Notes: generated by a model not told the origin, from the letters alone. DNA of 64,000 nt from Pseudofrankia coriaricola (GCF_001854805.1 NZ_MBLO01000221.1:16424-80423), one strand, 5' to 3'; counted from the first letter of the stretch, positions 42,917 through 55,577 are shown. Numbers and translations are program-made.

Positions 42917-43609
42917 ATGCCCGCCCAACCCGCGCCCGCCGATACGGCGACCGCCGAGTCCGGCGAGGACAACCTGCTGCCTCGGCTACGGGTTACAGGC
43001 CTCCCTCCCGAGGTCCTCGCGGTTCCCGCCCCGCCCCTGCCGGTGATGCCGGCCCCGTTCGTGGTGCGGCTCGCCGACCCCGAAGCCGATGCCGAGCTGG
43101 TGTCGGAGTGGATGAGCCGCGACCTGCTCATCCACACCTGGAACTCCGCCTGGCCGGCGGACCGCTGGCGGCGCTACCTGCGGGCGCAGCTGGACAGCGA
43201 CTTCTCCCGGCCTCTGATGCTGAGCTACGAGGACACGACAGTCGGCTACCTGGAGCTGTACCGGGCCTCCCGCGACACGATCTCCACCTTCTACGACAGC
43301 GACCCGTGGGACCTGGGACTGCACGCCGCCGTCGTGATGCGCTCGGCCATGCCCGCCCGAGGCGTCGAACACGGGCTGCGCAGCCTCGTCGAGGGCGTCT
43401 TCCAAGCGGAGCCGCGGTGCCGCCGGGTCGTGTTCGAACCGGACCACCGCAACACCCCTGCCCGGCTGGTCTGCAAGGGGGCCGGCTGCCAGGAGCTCGG
43501 CCTGCACCACATGCCCCCCCGCACGATCGTGCTCTTCGCCTGGCCGCGCGACCAGAACGACGCGCCCCCCGCGTACCAGAGCCTCGAGTCATCCGCACCC
43601 GTCGACTGA
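42917..43609 (+). CDS. mbtK: MbtK/IucB-like lysine (hydroxylysine) N-acyltransferase
   Basis: A 230-residue GNAT-fold protein of the siderophore acyltransferase family. After a Pro-rich leader it has LADPEADAELVSEWMSRDLL, the conserved WNSAWPADRWRRYLRAQL, PLMLSYEDTTVGYLELYRAS, then YDSDPWDLGLHAAVVM, which corresponds to the Y-x-x-x-x-x-D-x-GLH motif of MbtK, IucB and RhbD proteins. The family acylates the side-chain amine of (hydroxy)lysine or related diamines. It would transfer the chain made by the mbtL-M-N-like proteins. The ATG at 42917 has GGAGG nine bases upstream. A strong hairpin follows the gene. Confidence 0.88.
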   Translation: MPAQPAPADTATAESGEDNLLPRLRVTGLPPEVLAVPAPPLPVMPAPFVVRLADPEADAELVSEWMSRDLLIHTWNSAWPADRWRRYLRAQLDSDFSRPLMLSYEDTTVGYLELYRASRDTISTFYDSDPWDLGLHAAVVMRSAMPARGVEHGLRSLVEGVFQAEPRCRRVVFEPDHRNTPARLVCKGAGCQELGLHHMPPRTIVLFAWPRDQNDAPPAYQSLESSAPVD

Positions 43610-43661
43610 CCGGCGCGCGAGCCCGCCGGTACGCCGGCCCGCGGGGCCCTGCACCCGCCCA

Positions 43662-43709
43662 CTGGCCGTCGGGCCGCGCTCTTCTTCGGCCACGCGGCCC
43701 GACGGCCAG
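43662..43709 (+). terminator. 17-bp perfect hairpin separating the MbtK-like and NRPS genes
   Basis: CTGGCCGTCGGGCCGCG (43662-43678) and CGCGGCCCGACGGCCAG (43693-43709) pair perfectly around a 14-base loop rich in C and T. It lies 53 bases after the stop and 82 before the NRPS start. No iron box occurs between it and the NRPS gene. Confidence 0.75.
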
Positions 43710-43791
43710 GCGGCAGCCGGCCACCAGTACCGCCGCCGCACCAAAGACGACCTGACATTGCTGACTGCGCGACTCGGGAGGCCGACGAGGC

Positions 43792-46700
43792 ATGGGGAAC
43801 GACACCGACCGCAGGCGCGCGCTGCTGCGCCGAACCCTGACCGAGCGCGGCCTGACCGACCAGGAGCCGGCCGTCGCGGCGCCCGCGAGGCGCGGCGGCG
43901 ACGACCGCTACCCGCTGTCATCCGGCCAGCGGCGCATGTGGTTCCTGCACCAGGTCGACGCCGGCCGCGCCGACCTGAACGTGGGCGTGGCCATGCGGCT
44001 GGCCGGCGAGCTCGACCGGGACCGGCTGGCACGTGCCGCGGCCGCCGTCGCCGAGCGGCACGAGATCCTGCGCACCACGTACCACGCGGACGCCGACGGC
44101 ACCCCGTTCCAGACCGTCCAGGCGGCACCCGCGCTCCCGCTCGCCGCGGACGACCTGCGCGCGCTGCCGGCGGACGCCCGGGAGGCTCGGGTGCGCGGGC
44201 TCGCGGCCGGCGAGTTCACCCGTCCGTTCGACCTCACCCGCGACGCGCCGCTGCGGCTGACCCTGCTGCGCACCGGCGACGACGAGCACGTCCTGCTGCT
44301 GGTCGCGCATCACATCGCCTGGGACGACGACTGCTGGGAGCCGTTCTTCGCCGACCTCTCCCAGGCGTACGCCACCGGCGCCACCGGCCCGACCTCGCCG
44401 GCCCAGTACCTGGACCTGCAGGTTCTCGACCCGTCCGCGCGTCCCGGCGCCGATTCCGCCGCCGCGGACCTGGCCTACTGGCACGACGCGCTCGCGGGAT
44501 CGATCGAGCCCTTCGAACTCCCGGGCGAGCTCACGCGGACGGCCGCCGCCGCACCCGGCTCCGCCGCCACGGCCAGCACGCCGGGCGCGAGCGGGCACCG
44601 CCAGGCGGAGGTGCCCGCCGACGTCGCCGCCCAGGTCCGCTCCCTCGCTCGGTCGCTGCGCGCCACCCCGTTCGCCGTGCTCACCGCCGCGTTCGCCGCG
44701 TTGACCCACCGCGTCACCGGCGCGACGGACCTGGTCGTCGTCACCCCCGTCGTCGACCGGCCGAGCCAGCGCGCCGCGGGCGCGCTCGGTTACTTCGGCA
44801 ACACGCTCCCGCTGCGGATCCAGGTCGCCGGCGCCGGCTCGTTCCAGGCGCTCGTCGAGCACACCCGGGACGTGTGCGCCGGGGCGTTCGCGCACCAGGG
44901 CGTCGGCCTGGAACGCATCGTCGCCGAGGCGCTCGCCAACCGGGGCGGCGGGCTGGACACGCTCGCGCGCGTCGGGTTCGGCGCCCGCTCCGGCGCGTGG
45001 ACGGGGCTCACCGTGCCCGGTCTGCGTTCCGAGCGGCTCGACCTGCACGGCGCCGTCGCGCAGCTGCCGTTCGAGGTGATGGCACAGCCGACCGCCGACG
45101 ACTCCTGGCTGCTGGAGGCCACCTACCAGCCGGGCGTCCTGCCCGACCAGATGGCGAGCCGCCTGCTCGAGGAGCTCGTCGTCCTGCTCGGCGCGGCTGT
45201 CCGCGGGCCGGGCACCGCCGTCGGCGACCTGCGGGTGCTGAGCGATCGGCGCCACGCCGAGCTGCTGGGCTTCTCGACCGGCCGTCCCGTCACGATGGTG
45301 GCGCCGACGCTGCCGGCCTTCGTCGCCGAGCAGGCTCGGCGCACCCCGCACGCCCCGGCGGTCGTCGCCGACGAGGCCACCCTCACCTATGCCGAGCTGA
45401 CCGCCCGCGCCTACCGGCTCGCGCACCGGCTGATCCGGCAGGGAATCGGCACCGAGGACGTCGTCGCGCTGCGCTACCCCCGCGGCCTGGACATGGTCGT
45501 CGCGACGCTCGGCGTCGTCGCCAGCGGCGCCGCCTACCTGCCCGTCGACCCCGAGTACCCAGCGGACCGCATCGAGTACATGCTGGCCGACGCGAGACCG
45601 CGCCTCGTCCTGGACGGGCCGCTGGACCTGGACGACCCGGGGCTGCCCGCCACCGAGCCCACCGACGCCGACCGGGTCCGCCCGCTGCTGCCGGACAACA
45701 CGGCGTACGTCATCTACACGTCCGGCTCGACGGGGGCGCCGAAGGGCGTACCCGTCTCGCACGCGGCCATCTGCGGCCACTTCTCCTGGCTGAGGCAGGA
45801 GTACTCGGTCGGCGCCAACGACGCGCTGCTGCAGGTGGCCTCGCCCAGCTTCGACGTCTCGGTCGGCGAGCTGTTCGGGCCGCTGTGCGCTGGCGCGCGC
45901 CTCGTCCTGCCGCGTCTCGGCGGACTGCAGGACCTGCCATACCTGACCGGGCTGCTCGAGGAGCAGCGCATCAGCTGGATGCACTTCGTCCCCTCGCTGC
46001 TCGACCTGTTCCTCAGCCTGCCGGGCACCGCGGACTGGAAGTCGCTGCGCCTGGTGCCGATCGGCGGTGAGGCGCTGCCGGGGGAGCTGGCCGACCGGTT
46101 CCGGCGCACCTTCGACGCCAGCCTGCACAACTTCTACGGCCCGACCGAGACCACGCTCGCCGCGACCCGCTACGTCGTGGACGCGCCGCAGGGCACCCGC
46201 ACGGTGCCGATCGGCGTGCCCAAGGCGGACACCCAGGTCTACGTCCTCGACGAGCGCCTGCGGCTCGTGCCGCCCGGCACTGTCGGGGAGATCTACATCG
46301 GCGGTGGCCAGCTCGCCCGCGGCTACCTGGGCAGGCCGGGCCTGACCGCGTCGCGGTTCATCGCCGACCCCGTCCGGCCGGGCGGCGGGCGGCTCTACCG
46401 CACCGGTGACCTGGGCCGTTGGAACGCCGGCGGCGAGCTGGAGTTCGCCGGCCGCGCCGACGAGCAGGTGAAGATCCGCGGGTTCCGCGTCGAGCTCGGG
46501 GAGATCCAGGCCGTGCTCGCCCGCCACCCCGAGGTGCGCCAGTGCGTCGTCCTGGCCACGGAGGCCGAGCGCCTGGGGACAGTTCTCGTCGCCTATGTGG
46601 TGCCCGCCAGCAACCGGTCCGCCGAGCGCTGGGAGCGGGACTGGTCCGGCCCCGGCGGGCTTGAGGGACAGCTGCGCGACCACCTCTCCCGCGCGCTGCC

Positions 46701-49700
46701 CGCCCAGATGGTGCCGGCCGCGTTCGTCCGGATGGGGCAGATCCCCGTCACCGCGAACGGCAAGGCCGACCGGGCCGCGCTGCCCGTCCCGGACCTGTCC
46801 TCGGGCCAGTCGGACCGCGAGCCGTCGACCGAGACCGAGAAGCTCATGTGCGCGGCGTTCGCCGAGACGCTCGGGCGCGACCGCGTCGGCGTGGACGCCG
46901 GGTTCTTCGAGCTCGGCGGGCACTCGCTGCTGGCGACGTCACTGCTGTCCGCCGTCGAGGCGCGGACCGGGGTGCGCCTGCGGCTCGCCGACGCGTTCGA
47001 GGCGCCGACCCCTGCCGGTCTCGCCGCCCTGGTCGACGCACGGCTCGCCGGCGTCACCCCCGACCGCCCGGAACTGCCGCCGATCGTCGCCCACCCGCAC
47101 CGGCCCGAACGGCCGCCGCTGTCCTACGCCCAGCTGCGGCAGTGGGTCGGCTACCGGGTCGAGGGTCCGCGCGGCACCTACAACATCCCGTTCACCGCCC
47201 GCGTCGACGGTGAGCTCGACGTCGACGCCCTGGCCGCGGCGCTGCGCGACGTGACCGACCGGCACGAGGTGCTGCGCACCGTCTACCCGGAGGCCGACGG
47301 GGTGCCTCACCAGGAGATCTGGCCGGCGCTCCCGCTGGACGTGCCGGTGGTCGACCTGACGGGGGAGCCGGATCCGCGCGGGGCGCTGCGCGACCAGCTG
47401 GCGAGCCTCGCCGGGCACCTGTTCAACCTGTCGGCCGCGCCGCCGATCCGGGCGACCGTGCTGCGGGTCGGGCCCCGGCTGCACTGGCTGAGCGTGGTCG
47501 TCCACCACATCGCGGCCGACGAGTGGTCGGCGCCGGTCCTGTTCCAGGACATGGTCACCGCCTACCGGGCCCGCGTCGCCCGTGCCGCGCCGGGCTGGGA
47601 CCCGCTGCCCGTCCAGTACGTCGACTACGCCCTGTGGCAACGCGAGATGTTCACTCCGCGGGTGCCGGAAGAGCCTTCGGACGAGGCGGCGCGGCGGAGC
47701 CGGGAGGACGGCGGCCGGCCCACCCTCGAGGAGGAGCAGGTCGCGTTCTGGCGCCAGGCGCTCGCGGACCTGCCCGAGGACACCGCAGTGGGCCGCGACC
47801 GGCCCCGGCCCCGCGTCCAGTCCGACCAGGGCGACACGGTGGCGCTGCGGGTGCCGCCGGCGCTGCGCCAGCGGCTGGCCCAGCTCGCGCGGGAGACGGA
47901 CGCGACCGAGTTCATGGTGCTGCAGACCGCCGTGGCGCTCACCCTGCGCGCGCTCGGCGCCGGCACCGACATCCCGCTGGGCACGCCCGTCGCCGGCCGC
48001 ACCCGCCCAGAGGTCGGGCGGACCGTCGGCATGTTCGTGAACACCCTGGTCCTGCGCAACGACCTGTCGGGCGCGCCGACGGGGCGGGAGCTGCTACGGC
48101 GGACCCGGGCGCTCGCGCTCGCGGCCCTCGCCCACCAGGACCTCCCGTTCGAACGGCTGGTGGACGCGGTCAACCCGGCGCGCACCACGGCCCGCCACCC
48201 GCTGTTCCAGGTGCTGGTGCACCTGCGCGAGTCCGGGCTGACCAGCACGGCGCTGGACGAGCGCGGCACGACGCTGCGCACGGAGGCCCCGGTCGACACG
48301 ACGGCCAAGTTCGACCTGACGTTCGACTTCTACGCCGACGGTGACGGCTTCGGCGGCGGGATCAACTACCGCGTCGAGCTGTACGACCAGGCCACCGTGC
48401 GGACCATGGCCGACCGCCTGCTGCGGGTGCTCGACGCGCTCGCGACCACCCCCGACAGCCCGCTTCCCGCGATCGACGTGCTGTCCCCGCGGGAGCGTGC
48501 CTCGCTGGACGCGTGGAGCTGGCCCGACCCGGAGCCCGAGCTGGCGGTCGAGCCCGTACCCGCGACCGTGCCCGAGTTGCTCGAACAGGCGCGCCGCGCC
48601 GCGCCCGCCGGGGGGCTGGTGCGGTGCGGTGGGGCGACGATCGACCACGCGACGCTGCACGAGCGCGCCGACCGGCTCGCCGGCCACCTGCGCACGCTCG
48701 GCGCCGGGCCGGACACCTTCGTCGCCGTCGCGCTGCCCCGCACGCTCGACATGCTCGTGGCGCTGGTCGCCGTGATGAAGTCCGGCGCGGCCTTCCTCCC
48801 GCTCGACCTGCGCCTCCCGGCCGAGCGGCTCGCCTTCATGCTCGCCGACGCCGAGGCCGTCTGTGTGCTCACCACCGAGGCGGTCGCCGACCTGCTGCCC
48901 GCCCCCGGCGCCGGGGCCAAGGCCGTGGGCACGCCGCGCGTCGTGCTCGACGACCCGGCCACCCAGGCCGCCATCGCCGACGCCGACCCGCCGGGCGAGC
49001 TAGGCCTGCGTGGCGACCATGCGGCCTACCTGTTGTTCACCTCCGGGTCCACCGGCCTGCCCAAGGGTGTCGTCGGCACCCAGCGCGCCATGGCGAACCG
49101 GCTCGCCTGGCAGCCCCGGCGGTATCCCGTCGACGAACCGGACGTGCGCCTCGCGCAGGGCGCGCTGAGCTTTCTCGACGGCCCGCTGGAGCTGCTCGCC
49201 GCCGTCGCGGCGGGCGCCGAGCTGCTGCTCGCCGACGACGAGCAGGCCCGGGACCTGTCCGCGCTGGCTGGGCTCCTGCGGGCACACCCGGTCGGCCAGG
49301 TGACGATGGTGGCCAGCGCCGTCAGCGCGCTCGTCGACACGGCTCCCGACGCGGTCGGCTCGGTGCGCCGCTGGGTCTGCAGCGGCGAGCCGCTGCTGGA
49401 CCCGCTGCTGGACCGGCTCGCCGCGGCGGCGCCCGAGAGCCACCTGGTGAACTCGTACGGGACGACCGAGACGGCCGGGGCGATCGTGCGCGCGACCGTC
49501 ATGCCCGGCCGGCTCGCCGCCGGGCGGCCGGTCCCCGGCACGCGGATCGTGGTCCTCGACGACCTCCTGTGCCCTGTGCCGCCGGGCACGGTGGGGGAGG
49601 TCTGCGTGTCCGGCGCGCAGCTCGCCCGCGGCTACTGGCGGCGCCCCGGCCTGACCGCCAGCCGGTTCGTCGCGGACCCGTTCGCCACCGAGCCGGGCGG

Positions 49701-50580
49701 ACGGCTCTACCGCACCGGCGACCGCGGCTGGTGGGACGCGGAAGGGCGGCTGCGCTTCGCCGGCAGGGTGGACCACCAGGTCAAGATCCGCGGCTTCCGG
49801 ATCGAGCTCGGCGAGGTGGAGGCGGCGCTGCGGGCCGCGCCCGGCGTCGGTGCCGCCGCCGCGCGCCTGCACCCGCTGCACGGCGCCGACGCCATCGTGG
49901 GCTACGTCGTCCGCGCCGCCACCAGCGCCACCGCGGCGTCACCGGCGGACGCGGCGAATGCCGTCGACTCGTGGACCGTCGACACCTCGGCCGTCGACAC
50001 GCCCGGCGGGGCTCCACCGGCCGGCGGCGCGGATGACCGGGCCTTCGCGGACCTGGTCCGGGCACACGTCGCCGAACGGCTGCCGAGCTACGCGGTGCCC
50101 GCCGCGGTGGTCGTCCTGGCGGAGCTGCCGCTGACCAGGTCCGGGAAGATCAACCGACCGGACCTGCCCGCGCCGGACCTGGCGGCGACGGCGGTCGCCG
50201 ACGAGCTCATGACCGACACCGAACGCGCCCTGGCCGCGATCCTCGCCGAGGTGCTGGACGTGCCGCGGGTCGGCCGCTCGGACCGGTTCTTCGCCCTCGG
50301 CGGCGACAGCATCGTCTCGATCCAGGTGTCCGCGAAGGCGCGGGAGGCCGGCCTGCCCCTGGAGCCCAGGCTGCTGTTCGAGCACGAGACGGTCGAGGCT
50401 GTCGCCGCCGCGATCGACGCGGCCCGCGCCGACAGCACGGCGCCCGGTGACGGCGAGCCGGGCGGCCCGGACAGCGACGGGCTGGACGACTGGCTCGCGC
50501 CCGAGACCGACCCGATGAGCGCGTCCGGGCTGGACGCGACCGATCTCGCCGCGCTCGAGCGCGCCTGGAGGGCCCGATGA
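43792..50580 (+). CDS. Non-ribosomal peptide synthetase, C-A-T-C-A-T
   Basis: A 2262-residue two-module NRPS. C1 (about 40-470) has active-site His173-His174 in AHHIAWDDD, with Asp in place of Gly at the end of HHxxxDG. A1 (about 505-990) has [11 protein letters not shown] and [11 protein letters not shown], and its A4 region reads [10 protein letters not shown], with Asp at the alpha-amine contact. T1 carries Ser1045 in LGGHSLLA. C2 (about 1105-1560) has [10 protein letters not shown]2 (about 1590-2110) has [11 protein letters not shown] but reads [10 protein letters not shown] at A4, so the usual Asp is displaced. T2 carries Ser2173 in LGGDSIVS. There is no thioesterase. It overlaps the next NRPS gene (ATGA). 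It begins with a C domain, so it may accept an acyl or aryl starter. Confidence 0.95.
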   Translation: MGNDTDRRRALLRRTLTERGLTDQEPAVAAPARRGGDDRYPLSSGQRRMWFLHQVDAGRADLNVGVAMRLAGELDRDRLARAAAAVAERHEILRTTYHADADGTPFQTVQAAPALPLAADDLRALPADAREARVRGLAAGEFTRPFDLTRDAPLRLTLLRTGDDEHVLLLVAHHIAWDDDCWEPFFADLSQAYATGATGPTSPAQYLDLQVLDPSARPGADSAAADLAYWHDALAGSIEPFELPGELTRTAAAAPGSAATASTPGASGHRQAEVPADVAAQVRSLARSLRATPFAVLTAAFAALTHRVTGATDLVVVTPVVDRPSQRAAGALGYFGNTLPLRIQVAGAGSFQALVEHTRDVCAGAFAHQGVGLERIVAEALANRGGGLDTLARVGFGARSGAWTGLTVPGLRSERLDLHGAVAQLPFEVMAQPTADDSWLLEATYQPGVLPDQMASRLLEELVVLLGAAVRGPGTAVGDLRVLSDRRHAELLGFSTGRPVTMVAPTLPAFVAEQARRTPHAPAVVADEATLTYAELTARAYRLAHRLIRQGIGTEDVVALRYPRGLDMVVATLGVVASGAAYLPVDPEYPADRIEYMLADARPRLVLDGPLDLDDPGLPATEPTDADRVRPLLPDNTAYVIYTSGSTGAPKGVPVSHAAICGHFSWLRQEYSVGANDALLQVASPSFDVSVGELFGPLCAGARLVLPRLGGLQDLPYLTGLLEEQRISWMHFVPSLLDLFLSLPGTADWKSLRLVPIGGEALPGELADRFRRTFDASLHNFYGPTETTLAATRYVVDAPQGTRTVPIGVPKADTQVYVLDERLRLVPPGTVGEIYIGGGQLARGYLGRPGLTASRFIADPVRPGGGRLYRTGDLGRWNAGGELEFAGRADEQVKIRGFRVELGEIQAVLARHPEVRQCVVLATEAERLGTVLVAYVVPASNRSAERWERDWSGPGGLEGQLRDHLSRALPAQMVPAAFVRMGQIPVTANGKADRAALPVPDLSSGQSDREPSTETEKLMCAAFAETLGRDRVGVDAGFFELGGHSLLATSLLSAVEARTGVRLRLADAFEAPTPAGLAALVDARLAGVTPDRPELPPIVAHPHRPERPPLSYAQLRQWVGYRVEGPRGTYNIPFTARVDGELDVDALAAALRDVTDRHEVLRTVYPEADGVPHQEIWPALPLDVPVVDLTGEPDPRGALRDQLASLAGHLFNLSAAPPIRATVLRVGPRLHWLSVVVHHIAADEWSAPVLFQDMVTAYRARVARAAPGWDPLPVQYVDYALWQREMFTPRVPEEPSDEAARRSREDGGRPTLEEEQVAFWRQALADLPEDTAVGRDRPRPRVQSDQGDTVALRVPPALRQRLAQLARETDATEFMVLQTAVALTLRALGAGTDIPLGTPVAGRTRPEVGRTVGMFVNTLVLRNDLSGAPTGRELLRRTRALALAALAHQDLPFERLVDAVNPARTTARHPLFQVLVHLRESGLTSTALDERGTTLRTEAPVDTTAKFDLTFDFYADGDGFGGGINYRVELYDQATVRTMADRLLRVLDALATTPDSPLPAIDVLSPRERASLDAWSWPDPEPELAVEPVPATVPELLEQARRAAPAGGLVRCGGATIDHATLHERADRLAGHLRTLGAGPDTFVAVALPRTLDMLVALVAVMKSGAAFLPLDLRLPAERLAFMLADAEAVCVLTTEAVADLLPAPGAGAKAVGTPRVVLDDPATQAAIADADPPGELGLRGDHAAYLLFTSGSTGLPKGVVGTQRAMANRLAWQPRRYPVDEPDVRLAQGALSFLDGPLELLAAVAAGAELLLADDEQARDLSALAGLLRAHPVGQVTMVASAVSALVDTAPDAVGSVRRWVCSGEPLLDPLLDRLAAAAPESHLVNSYGTTETAGAIVRATVMPGRLAAGRPVPGTRIVVLDDLLCPVPPGTVGEVCVSGAQLARGYWRRPGLTASRFVADPFATEPGGRLYRTGDRGWWDAEGRLRFAGRVDHQVKIRGFRIELGEVEAALRAAPGVGAAAARLHPLHGADAIVGYVVRAATSATAASPADAANAVDSWTVDTSAVDTPGGAPPAGGADDRAFADLVRAHVAERLPSYAVPAAVVVLAELPLTRSGKINRPDLPAPDLAATAVADELMTDTERALAAILAEVLDVPRVGRSDRFFALGGDSIVSIQVSAKAREAGLPLEPRLLFEHETVEAVAAAIDAARADSTAPGDGEPGGPDSDGLDDWLAPETDPMSASGLDATDLAALERAWRAR

Positions 50581-53500
50581 GCACCGCCGAGGCGAGCACG
50601 ACCGACGCGAGCACGACCGACGCGTCGCGCCGCCGGATCGTCGACGTCCTCACGCTGACCCCGCTGCAGACCGGGCTGTACGCGCTCGCGCAGGCCCGCG
50701 AGCCGGGCGCCGTCGACCCGTACACGATCCAGTTCGTCGCCGACATCGACGGGCCTCTCGACGTCGACCGGCTGCGGCGCGCCACGGTGGCGCTGCTGGA
50801 CCGGCACCCGAACCTGCGGGTGTCGTTCTGGGACCGCGACCTGCCGCACCCGGTGCAGATCGTGCCGGACGGCGCCGCGCCTGCCTGGCGGGAGGTGACC
50901 TGCGCGCGCACCGAGCTCGACGCGCTCGCCGACCGGGAGCGCCGCGTCCCGTTCGACCTCGCCGCCGGCCCCGCGATGCGCTTCGCCCTCGCCACGACCG
51001 AGCCGGGCCATCACCGGCTGATCGGGACGGTGCACCACATCGTCGTCGACGGCTGGTCGGTGCCGACCATGCTGCGCGACCTGGTCGCCGGCTACCTCGG
51101 TGACGGCCGGACCGACCACCTGCCGGCGGTCCGGCCGTACCGCGACTACGTGGCCTGGCTCGGGCGCCAGGACCCGGGCTTGGCCCGGTCCGCCTGGCGT
51201 GACTACCTCGGCGGGCTGGCCGAGCCGTCGATCCTCGCCCCCGGCCGCCGCGGCACGGCCGCCGCGCTGCCGGTGTCGGTCGAGGTCGGCATGGACGCCG
51301 CCGACACCGCGCGGCTGGTGGGCTGGGCGCGTGAGAGCGGGCTCACCGTCAACACGCTCGCCCAGTTCGCCTGGGCGGTGCTGCTCGGCCGGCTCACCGA
51401 CCGCCGCGACGTGGTGTTCGGGGCGACCGTCGCCGGCCGGCCCGAACAGCTCACCGGCGTCGAGGACATGGTTGGCCTGTTCATCAACACCGTGCCGGTC
51501 CGGGCGCGGCTCGACACCGCCCACACCGTCCGACAGGGCTGCGTCGACCTGCAGCGCCGGGTGGTCGGCATGCGGGCGCACGGCGGCGTCGGCCTCGCCG
51601 CGCTGCAACGCCTGTCCGGCCATCCCGAGCTGTTCGACACCCTGATGGTGTTCCAGAACGCCCCGCGCGGGTCGATGGCGGACGTCGTGCGCGCACCGGA
51701 CGGGGTGGTGTTCACGCCGCTGCGGCTGGACAGCCTCACCCACTACCCGCTCACGCTGGTGCCCTACCTCGCCGACGGCGAGCTGCGCGTCGTGCTGGAG
51801 CACCGCGCCGACCTCCTGCCCACCATCGACCCGGGCCAGCTCGGCGAGCGGCTGCTCCAGGTCCTGCGTTCACTGCCCGGCCACGCCGACGCCGACCCGG
51901 ACACGCTCGACATCCTGCTGCCCGGCGAACGCACCATCCTGCTCACTCCGGCGAAGCCGTCTCGCGGCCCGGACGCCGATGCCGAGTCTGATGAGGGCGG
52001 TGCACAGCGCACTCCTACCGGCCCGCCCGCGCCCGCCGAGGCGGGCAGGACGGCCGGCTCGGCGGACGCGGGGCGCGACGAGCCGGCGACCGTCGGCGAC
52101 CTGTTCTGGCGGCACGTCCAGGACACGCCAGCGGCGCTGGCCATGACCTGGTCCACCGGGCCCGCGGCGCACGCGGACCCGAGCGGGGGCGCCGAACCCG
52201 GCCGGCTGGGCTATGGCGAGCTCGGCGCGGCCGCCGCGCGGCTCGCGTACGAGTTGGGCGCGCGCGGCGTCGGCCAGGAGGACGCGGTCGTCATCGCGCT
52301 GCCGCGCGGCCCGCGCTTCGTCGTGGCGCTGCTGGCGGTGGCGCTGGCCGGCGGCACGTCGGTCCCCGTCGAGTGGCCGGTGCCCGCGGCGCGCCTGGCC
52401 ACGCTGGTCGACCGGACCTCGGCGGTGCTCGCGATCGCCGCCGCGGACGCGCTGCCGGGCCGCGCCGTGCCCGTCCTGAACCTGGACGGCCCGGGGACGG
52501 CCGCGTCGGTGGCCGGCCGGCCCGCCGAGCGGCCGGCCGTGCGGGTGCTGCCCGACCAGGCGCTCTACACGATCTTCACGTCCGGCTCGACGGGCGAGCC
52601 CCGGGGCGTGGTGGGCACGCACCGGGGGATCGCCGCCCTGCTCGCCGACCACCGCGCCCGCGTGTACGAGCCGGCGGCCCGCCGCCTCGGCCGGCCGCTG
52701 CGGGTCGGCCATGCCTGGTCGATGAGCTTCGACGCGTCCTGGCAGCCGACGCTGGCGCTGCTGGCCGGGCACGCCCTGCACGTGTTCGACGCGGAGGAAC
52801 AGCGCGACCCGGCCAGGCTCGTGGACGGCGTCAGGCGGTTCGGCCTCGACATGATCGAGACGTCGCCGTCGATGTTCGGCCATCTCGCGCAGGCCGGCCT
52901 GCTGGAAGCCACGCCGGATGGGGAGCGCTGCCCCCTCGCGGTGCTGGGACTCGGCGGCGACGCGGTCGGGCCCGACGTGTGGGACCGGCTGCGCGCGCTG
53001 CCGACCACGGCCGTCCACAACTTCTACGGGCCGACCGAGACGACGGTCGACGCGGCGTCGGCCGCGCTCGCCGACACCGCCGAGCCGAGCATCGGCCACC
53101 CGGTGGCCGGCATGCGCTCCTACGTCCTCGACTCCCGGCTGCGGCTGGCCCCCTCGGGTGTGGTCGGCGAGCTCTACCTGGGCGGCGACCAGCTGACCAG
53201 GGGCTACCTGGGCCGGCCCGGGCACACCGCCGGGCGCTTCGTCGCGGACCCCTTCCAGCCCGGGGAACGGATGTACCGCACGGGCGACGTCGTGCGCCGC
53301 GCGGCGGCGGGCACGCTGGAGTACCTGGGCCGCGACGACGACCAGGTCAAGATCCGGGGCTACCGGGTCGAGCCGGCGGAGATCGAGGCGGCGGTGCGCG
53401 CGGTGCCCGGCGTGTCGACGGCCGTCGTCCGGGCGGTGGCGCGAGGCGCCGGCCAGGCCCTCGTCGCCTTCGTCGTCCCGGCCGGCGGCGTCGCCGCCCC

Positions 53501-55469
53501 GGCCTCGCCGTCGCCGGCCACCCTGCGCGCCCAGCTGGCGGACCGGCTGCCCGCGCACCTGGTGCCCGCGCGGTTCGTGCTCGTCGACACGCTGCCGATG
53601 ACCGCCAACGGCAAGGTGGACGCCCGCGCCCTCGAGGCGCTCGCCGCCGGCGGTCCGGGCGGCGTGGGCGTGGGTGCGGCCGAGGCGGCCGAGGCGCAGC
53701 CGGCCACCGCGACCGAACGCGCGCTGTGGGCGGTCGCGACCGAGCTGCTCGGCGCGGCTCCCGCCGGCGTCGACGCGGACCTCGCGGACCTGGGGCTCGA
53801 CAGCATCTCGATGATCGCGCTGGTGAGCAGGGCGCGGGCCGTCGGTGTCGTGCTCACGCCGCGGCTGGTGGCGGTCAGCCGCGGCATCCGCGACCTGGCC
53901 GAGGCCGCCGACGCGCTGGCGGCTCGGACCGCGGCCGGCGGGGCGAACGGACCGGCGGGGCTCGCGGACGAGGGGCTGGGCGCGGTGCCGCCGCTGCCGA
54001 TCGCGACGTGGCTGCTGGAGCTTCGCTCCTTCCGCCGCTTCACGCAGACGCAGTTGCTGGCGGTGCCGCCCGGCACCGGGACAGCGGGCGTCGAGGCGGC
54101 ACTGCAGATGCTGCTCGATCGCCACCCGATGCTGCGCGCCGCGCTGGCGCCGGCAGGGGACGCGCTGGAGACCCATCCGGTCGGGGCGGTCAAGGCGGCC
54201 GACGTGCTGCGGGTCGTGCCCGGCGACGCGGCGTCCGCGCTCGGCGCCGAGGCCCGGGCCACCATCGACCGGGTCGACCCCGGCCGTGGGCGGATGCTGG
54301 CCGCGCTGTACCTGCCGGACGCCGACCTGCTCCAGCTGTCCGTGCACCATCTCGCCGTCGACGCGGTGTCCTGGGCGATCATGCTCCGGGCGCTGGCCCG
54401 ACCGAGCGAGGCGACCGGTGAGCTGACCAGCTACCGGCGCTTCGGCGAGCTGGCGCGCCGGCGCGCGCAAACCGACGAGGTCGCGGGCCAGGTGCCCTAC
54501 TGGGCCGCGGAGCTTGCCGGGGCGGACCGGCCGCTGGGCTCGCGGCGCACCGACCCGGCACGCGACCGGGCCGCCGACCTGACGGTCGCGACGTTCGCGG
54601 CCTCACCGGAGGCGACCGCGGCCCTGGTCGGCGCGGTGAGCCGCGAGGTCGGCCTGCGCGAGCTGCTGCTCGCCGCGCTGGGCTGGGCGGTCCGCCACTG
54701 GCGCGCCGCGCTGCCCGACGTGGTCGTCGACCTGGAGTCCCACGGTCGGTTCGACCATCTCGTCGCGGCGGCCGGCGACGAGGCGGCGGGAGCCGACCGC
54801 CCCCCGGCGAACGATGCCAACGATGTCGACACGTCGGCGACGGTGGGCTGGTTCACCAGCGTCTTCCCGTTCCGGGTGCCCACGGCGCCCGAGGCCGATG
54901 GCACGCCCGAGCCCGACGGCGGGGGCGCGCATGACGGCATGGCCGAGGCCGACGGCGCGGGCACGCCCGACGGCGCGGCCGAGGCCGACGGCGCGCGGGG
55001 GAGTGGGGGAGCCGAGGAGCCGGCGGCCGACGAGGGCGCGGCCCTGTGGCGGGCCGCGGCGGCGACCGCGCGGCGCCTCGCGGCGGTGCCGAACCAGGGA
55101 TTCGACTTCGGGCTCGCCCAGAGCGTCCGCGACGATCCGCGGCTGCGCGCGGCGGCGGTTCCCCCGATCGAGTTCAACTACCTCGGCCGGTTTGACCAGC
55201 GACCGGACGCCGCCGGCGGCTGGGCGGCCGTCACCGACCGCACGCTGCACGACCTGCTGCCGGCCGACCCCGAGCCGGACCTGCCGCTGCGCTACGACCT
55301 GGAGGTCATCTGCGCCGTCGGCTCGGTCGAAGGCCCCGGCTCGCCCGCGGCGCTCGTGACGACGCTGCGCGCGAACGGCAACGTCCTGGCCGCGGCCGAC
55401 CTCGACGTCCTCGGTGGCCACCTGCTCGACGCGGTCGCGCTGTTGGCTGGGTCCGCGCGGCGCCGGTAG
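50577..55469 (+). CDS. Non-ribosomal peptide synthetase, C-A-T-E
   Basis: A 1630-residue one-module NRPS ending in an epimerisation domain. C (about 20-450) has [11 protein letters not shown] (about 495-1010) has [12 protein letters not shown]4 region [21 protein letters not shown] and [15 protein letters not shown] carries Ser1076 in LGLDSISM. The C-terminal domain (about 1130-1625) shows E-type motifs: [30 protein letters not shown] and FNYLGRFD. An Asp/Ala/Glu-rich repetitive linker interrupts it after TVGWFT. There is no thioesterase or reductase, so release is unexplained within the window. It is coupled to the upstream NRPS and followed by a terminator. Peptide order predicted: three residues, the last one D-configured. 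Confidence 0.95.
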   Translation: MSTAEASTTDASTTDASRRRIVDVLTLTPLQTGLYALAQAREPGAVDPYTIQFVADIDGPLDVDRLRRATVALLDRHPNLRVSFWDRDLPHPVQIVPDGAAPAWREVTCARTELDALADRERRVPFDLAAGPAMRFALATTEPGHHRLIGTVHHIVVDGWSVPTMLRDLVAGYLGDGRTDHLPAVRPYRDYVAWLGRQDPGLARSAWRDYLGGLAEPSILAPGRRGTAAALPVSVEVGMDAADTARLVGWARESGLTVNTLAQFAWAVLLGRLTDRRDVVFGATVAGRPEQLTGVEDMVGLFINTVPVRARLDTAHTVRQGCVDLQRRVVGMRAHGGVGLAALQRLSGHPELFDTLMVFQNAPRGSMADVVRAPDGVVFTPLRLDSLTHYPLTLVPYLADGELRVVLEHRADLLPTIDPGQLGERLLQVLRSLPGHADADPDTLDILLPGERTILLTPAKPSRGPDADAESDEGGAQRTPTGPPAPAEAGRTAGSADAGRDEPATVGDLFWRHVQDTPAALAMTWSTGPAAHADPSGGAEPGRLGYGELGAAAARLAYELGARGVGQEDAVVIALPRGPRFVVALLAVALAGGTSVPVEWPVPAARLATLVDRTSAVLAIAAADALPGRAVPVLNLDGPGTAASVAGRPAERPAVRVLPDQALYTIFTSGSTGEPRGVVGTHRGIAALLADHRARVYEPAARRLGRPLRVGHAWSMSFDASWQPTLALLAGHALHVFDAEEQRDPARLVDGVRRFGLDMIETSPSMFGHLAQAGLLEATPDGERCPLAVLGLGGDAVGPDVWDRLRALPTTAVHNFYGPTETTVDAASAALADTAEPSIGHPVAGMRSYVLDSRLRLAPSGVVGELYLGGDQLTRGYLGRPGHTAGRFVADPFQPGERMYRTGDVVRRAAAGTLEYLGRDDDQVKIRGYRVEPAEIEAAVRAVPGVSTAVVRAVARGAGQALVAFVVPAGGVAAPASPSPATLRAQLADRLPAHLVPARFVLVDTLPMTANGKVDARALEALAAGGPGGVGVGAAEAAEAQPATATERALWAVATELLGAAPAGVDADLADLGLDSISMIALVSRARAVGVVLTPRLVAVSRGIRDLAEAADALAARTAAGGANGPAGLADEGLGAVPPLPIATWLLELRSFRRFTQTQLLAVPPGTGTAGVEAALQMLLDRHPMLRAALAPAGDALETHPVGAVKAADVLRVVPGDAASALGAEARATIDRVDPGRGRMLAALYLPDADLLQLSVHHLAVDAVSWAIMLRALARPSEATGELTSYRRFGELARRRAQTDEVAGQVPYWAAELAGADRPLGSRRTDPARDRAADLTVATFAASPEATAALVGAVSREVGLRELLLAALGWAVRHWRAALPDVVVDLESHGRFDHLVAAAGDEAAGADRPPANDANDVDTSATVGWFTSVFPFRVPTAPEADGTPEPDGGGAHDGMAEADGAGTPDGAAEADGARGSGGAEEPAADEGAALWRAAAATARRLAAVPNQGFDFGLAQSVRDDPRLRAAAVPPIEFNYLGRFDQRPDAAGGWAAVTDRTLHDLLPADPEPDLPLRYDLEVICAVGSVEGPGSPAALVTTLRANGNVLAAADLDVLGGHLLDAVALLAGSARRR

Positions 55470-55487
55470 CCGCGAGTCTGGCACACC

Positions 55488-55518
55488 TGCCTGACCTCCT
55501 CGGATGAGGAATCAGGCA
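55488..55518 (+). terminator. Hairpin terminator of the NRPS operon
   Basis: TGCCTGA (55488-55494) pairs with TCAGGCA (55512-55518), with an inner TCCTC/GAGGA stem and a GGAT loop. It starts 19 bases after the NRPS stop codon. Confidence 0.7.
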
Positions 55519-55577
55519 GACCGCGCGGATCTCGAACCTCCTGTCCCTGTACCTGCCGACAAATACGTCCGGGCTGG

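Noticed and set aside
43918..46923. A 1001-residue minus-strand frame opposite the first NRPS module
   Set aside because: It lies entirely antisense to NRPS domains with intact motifs.
51870..54470. An 866-residue minus-strand frame opposite the second NRPS
   Set aside because: It is a shadow frame with no recognisable protein features.
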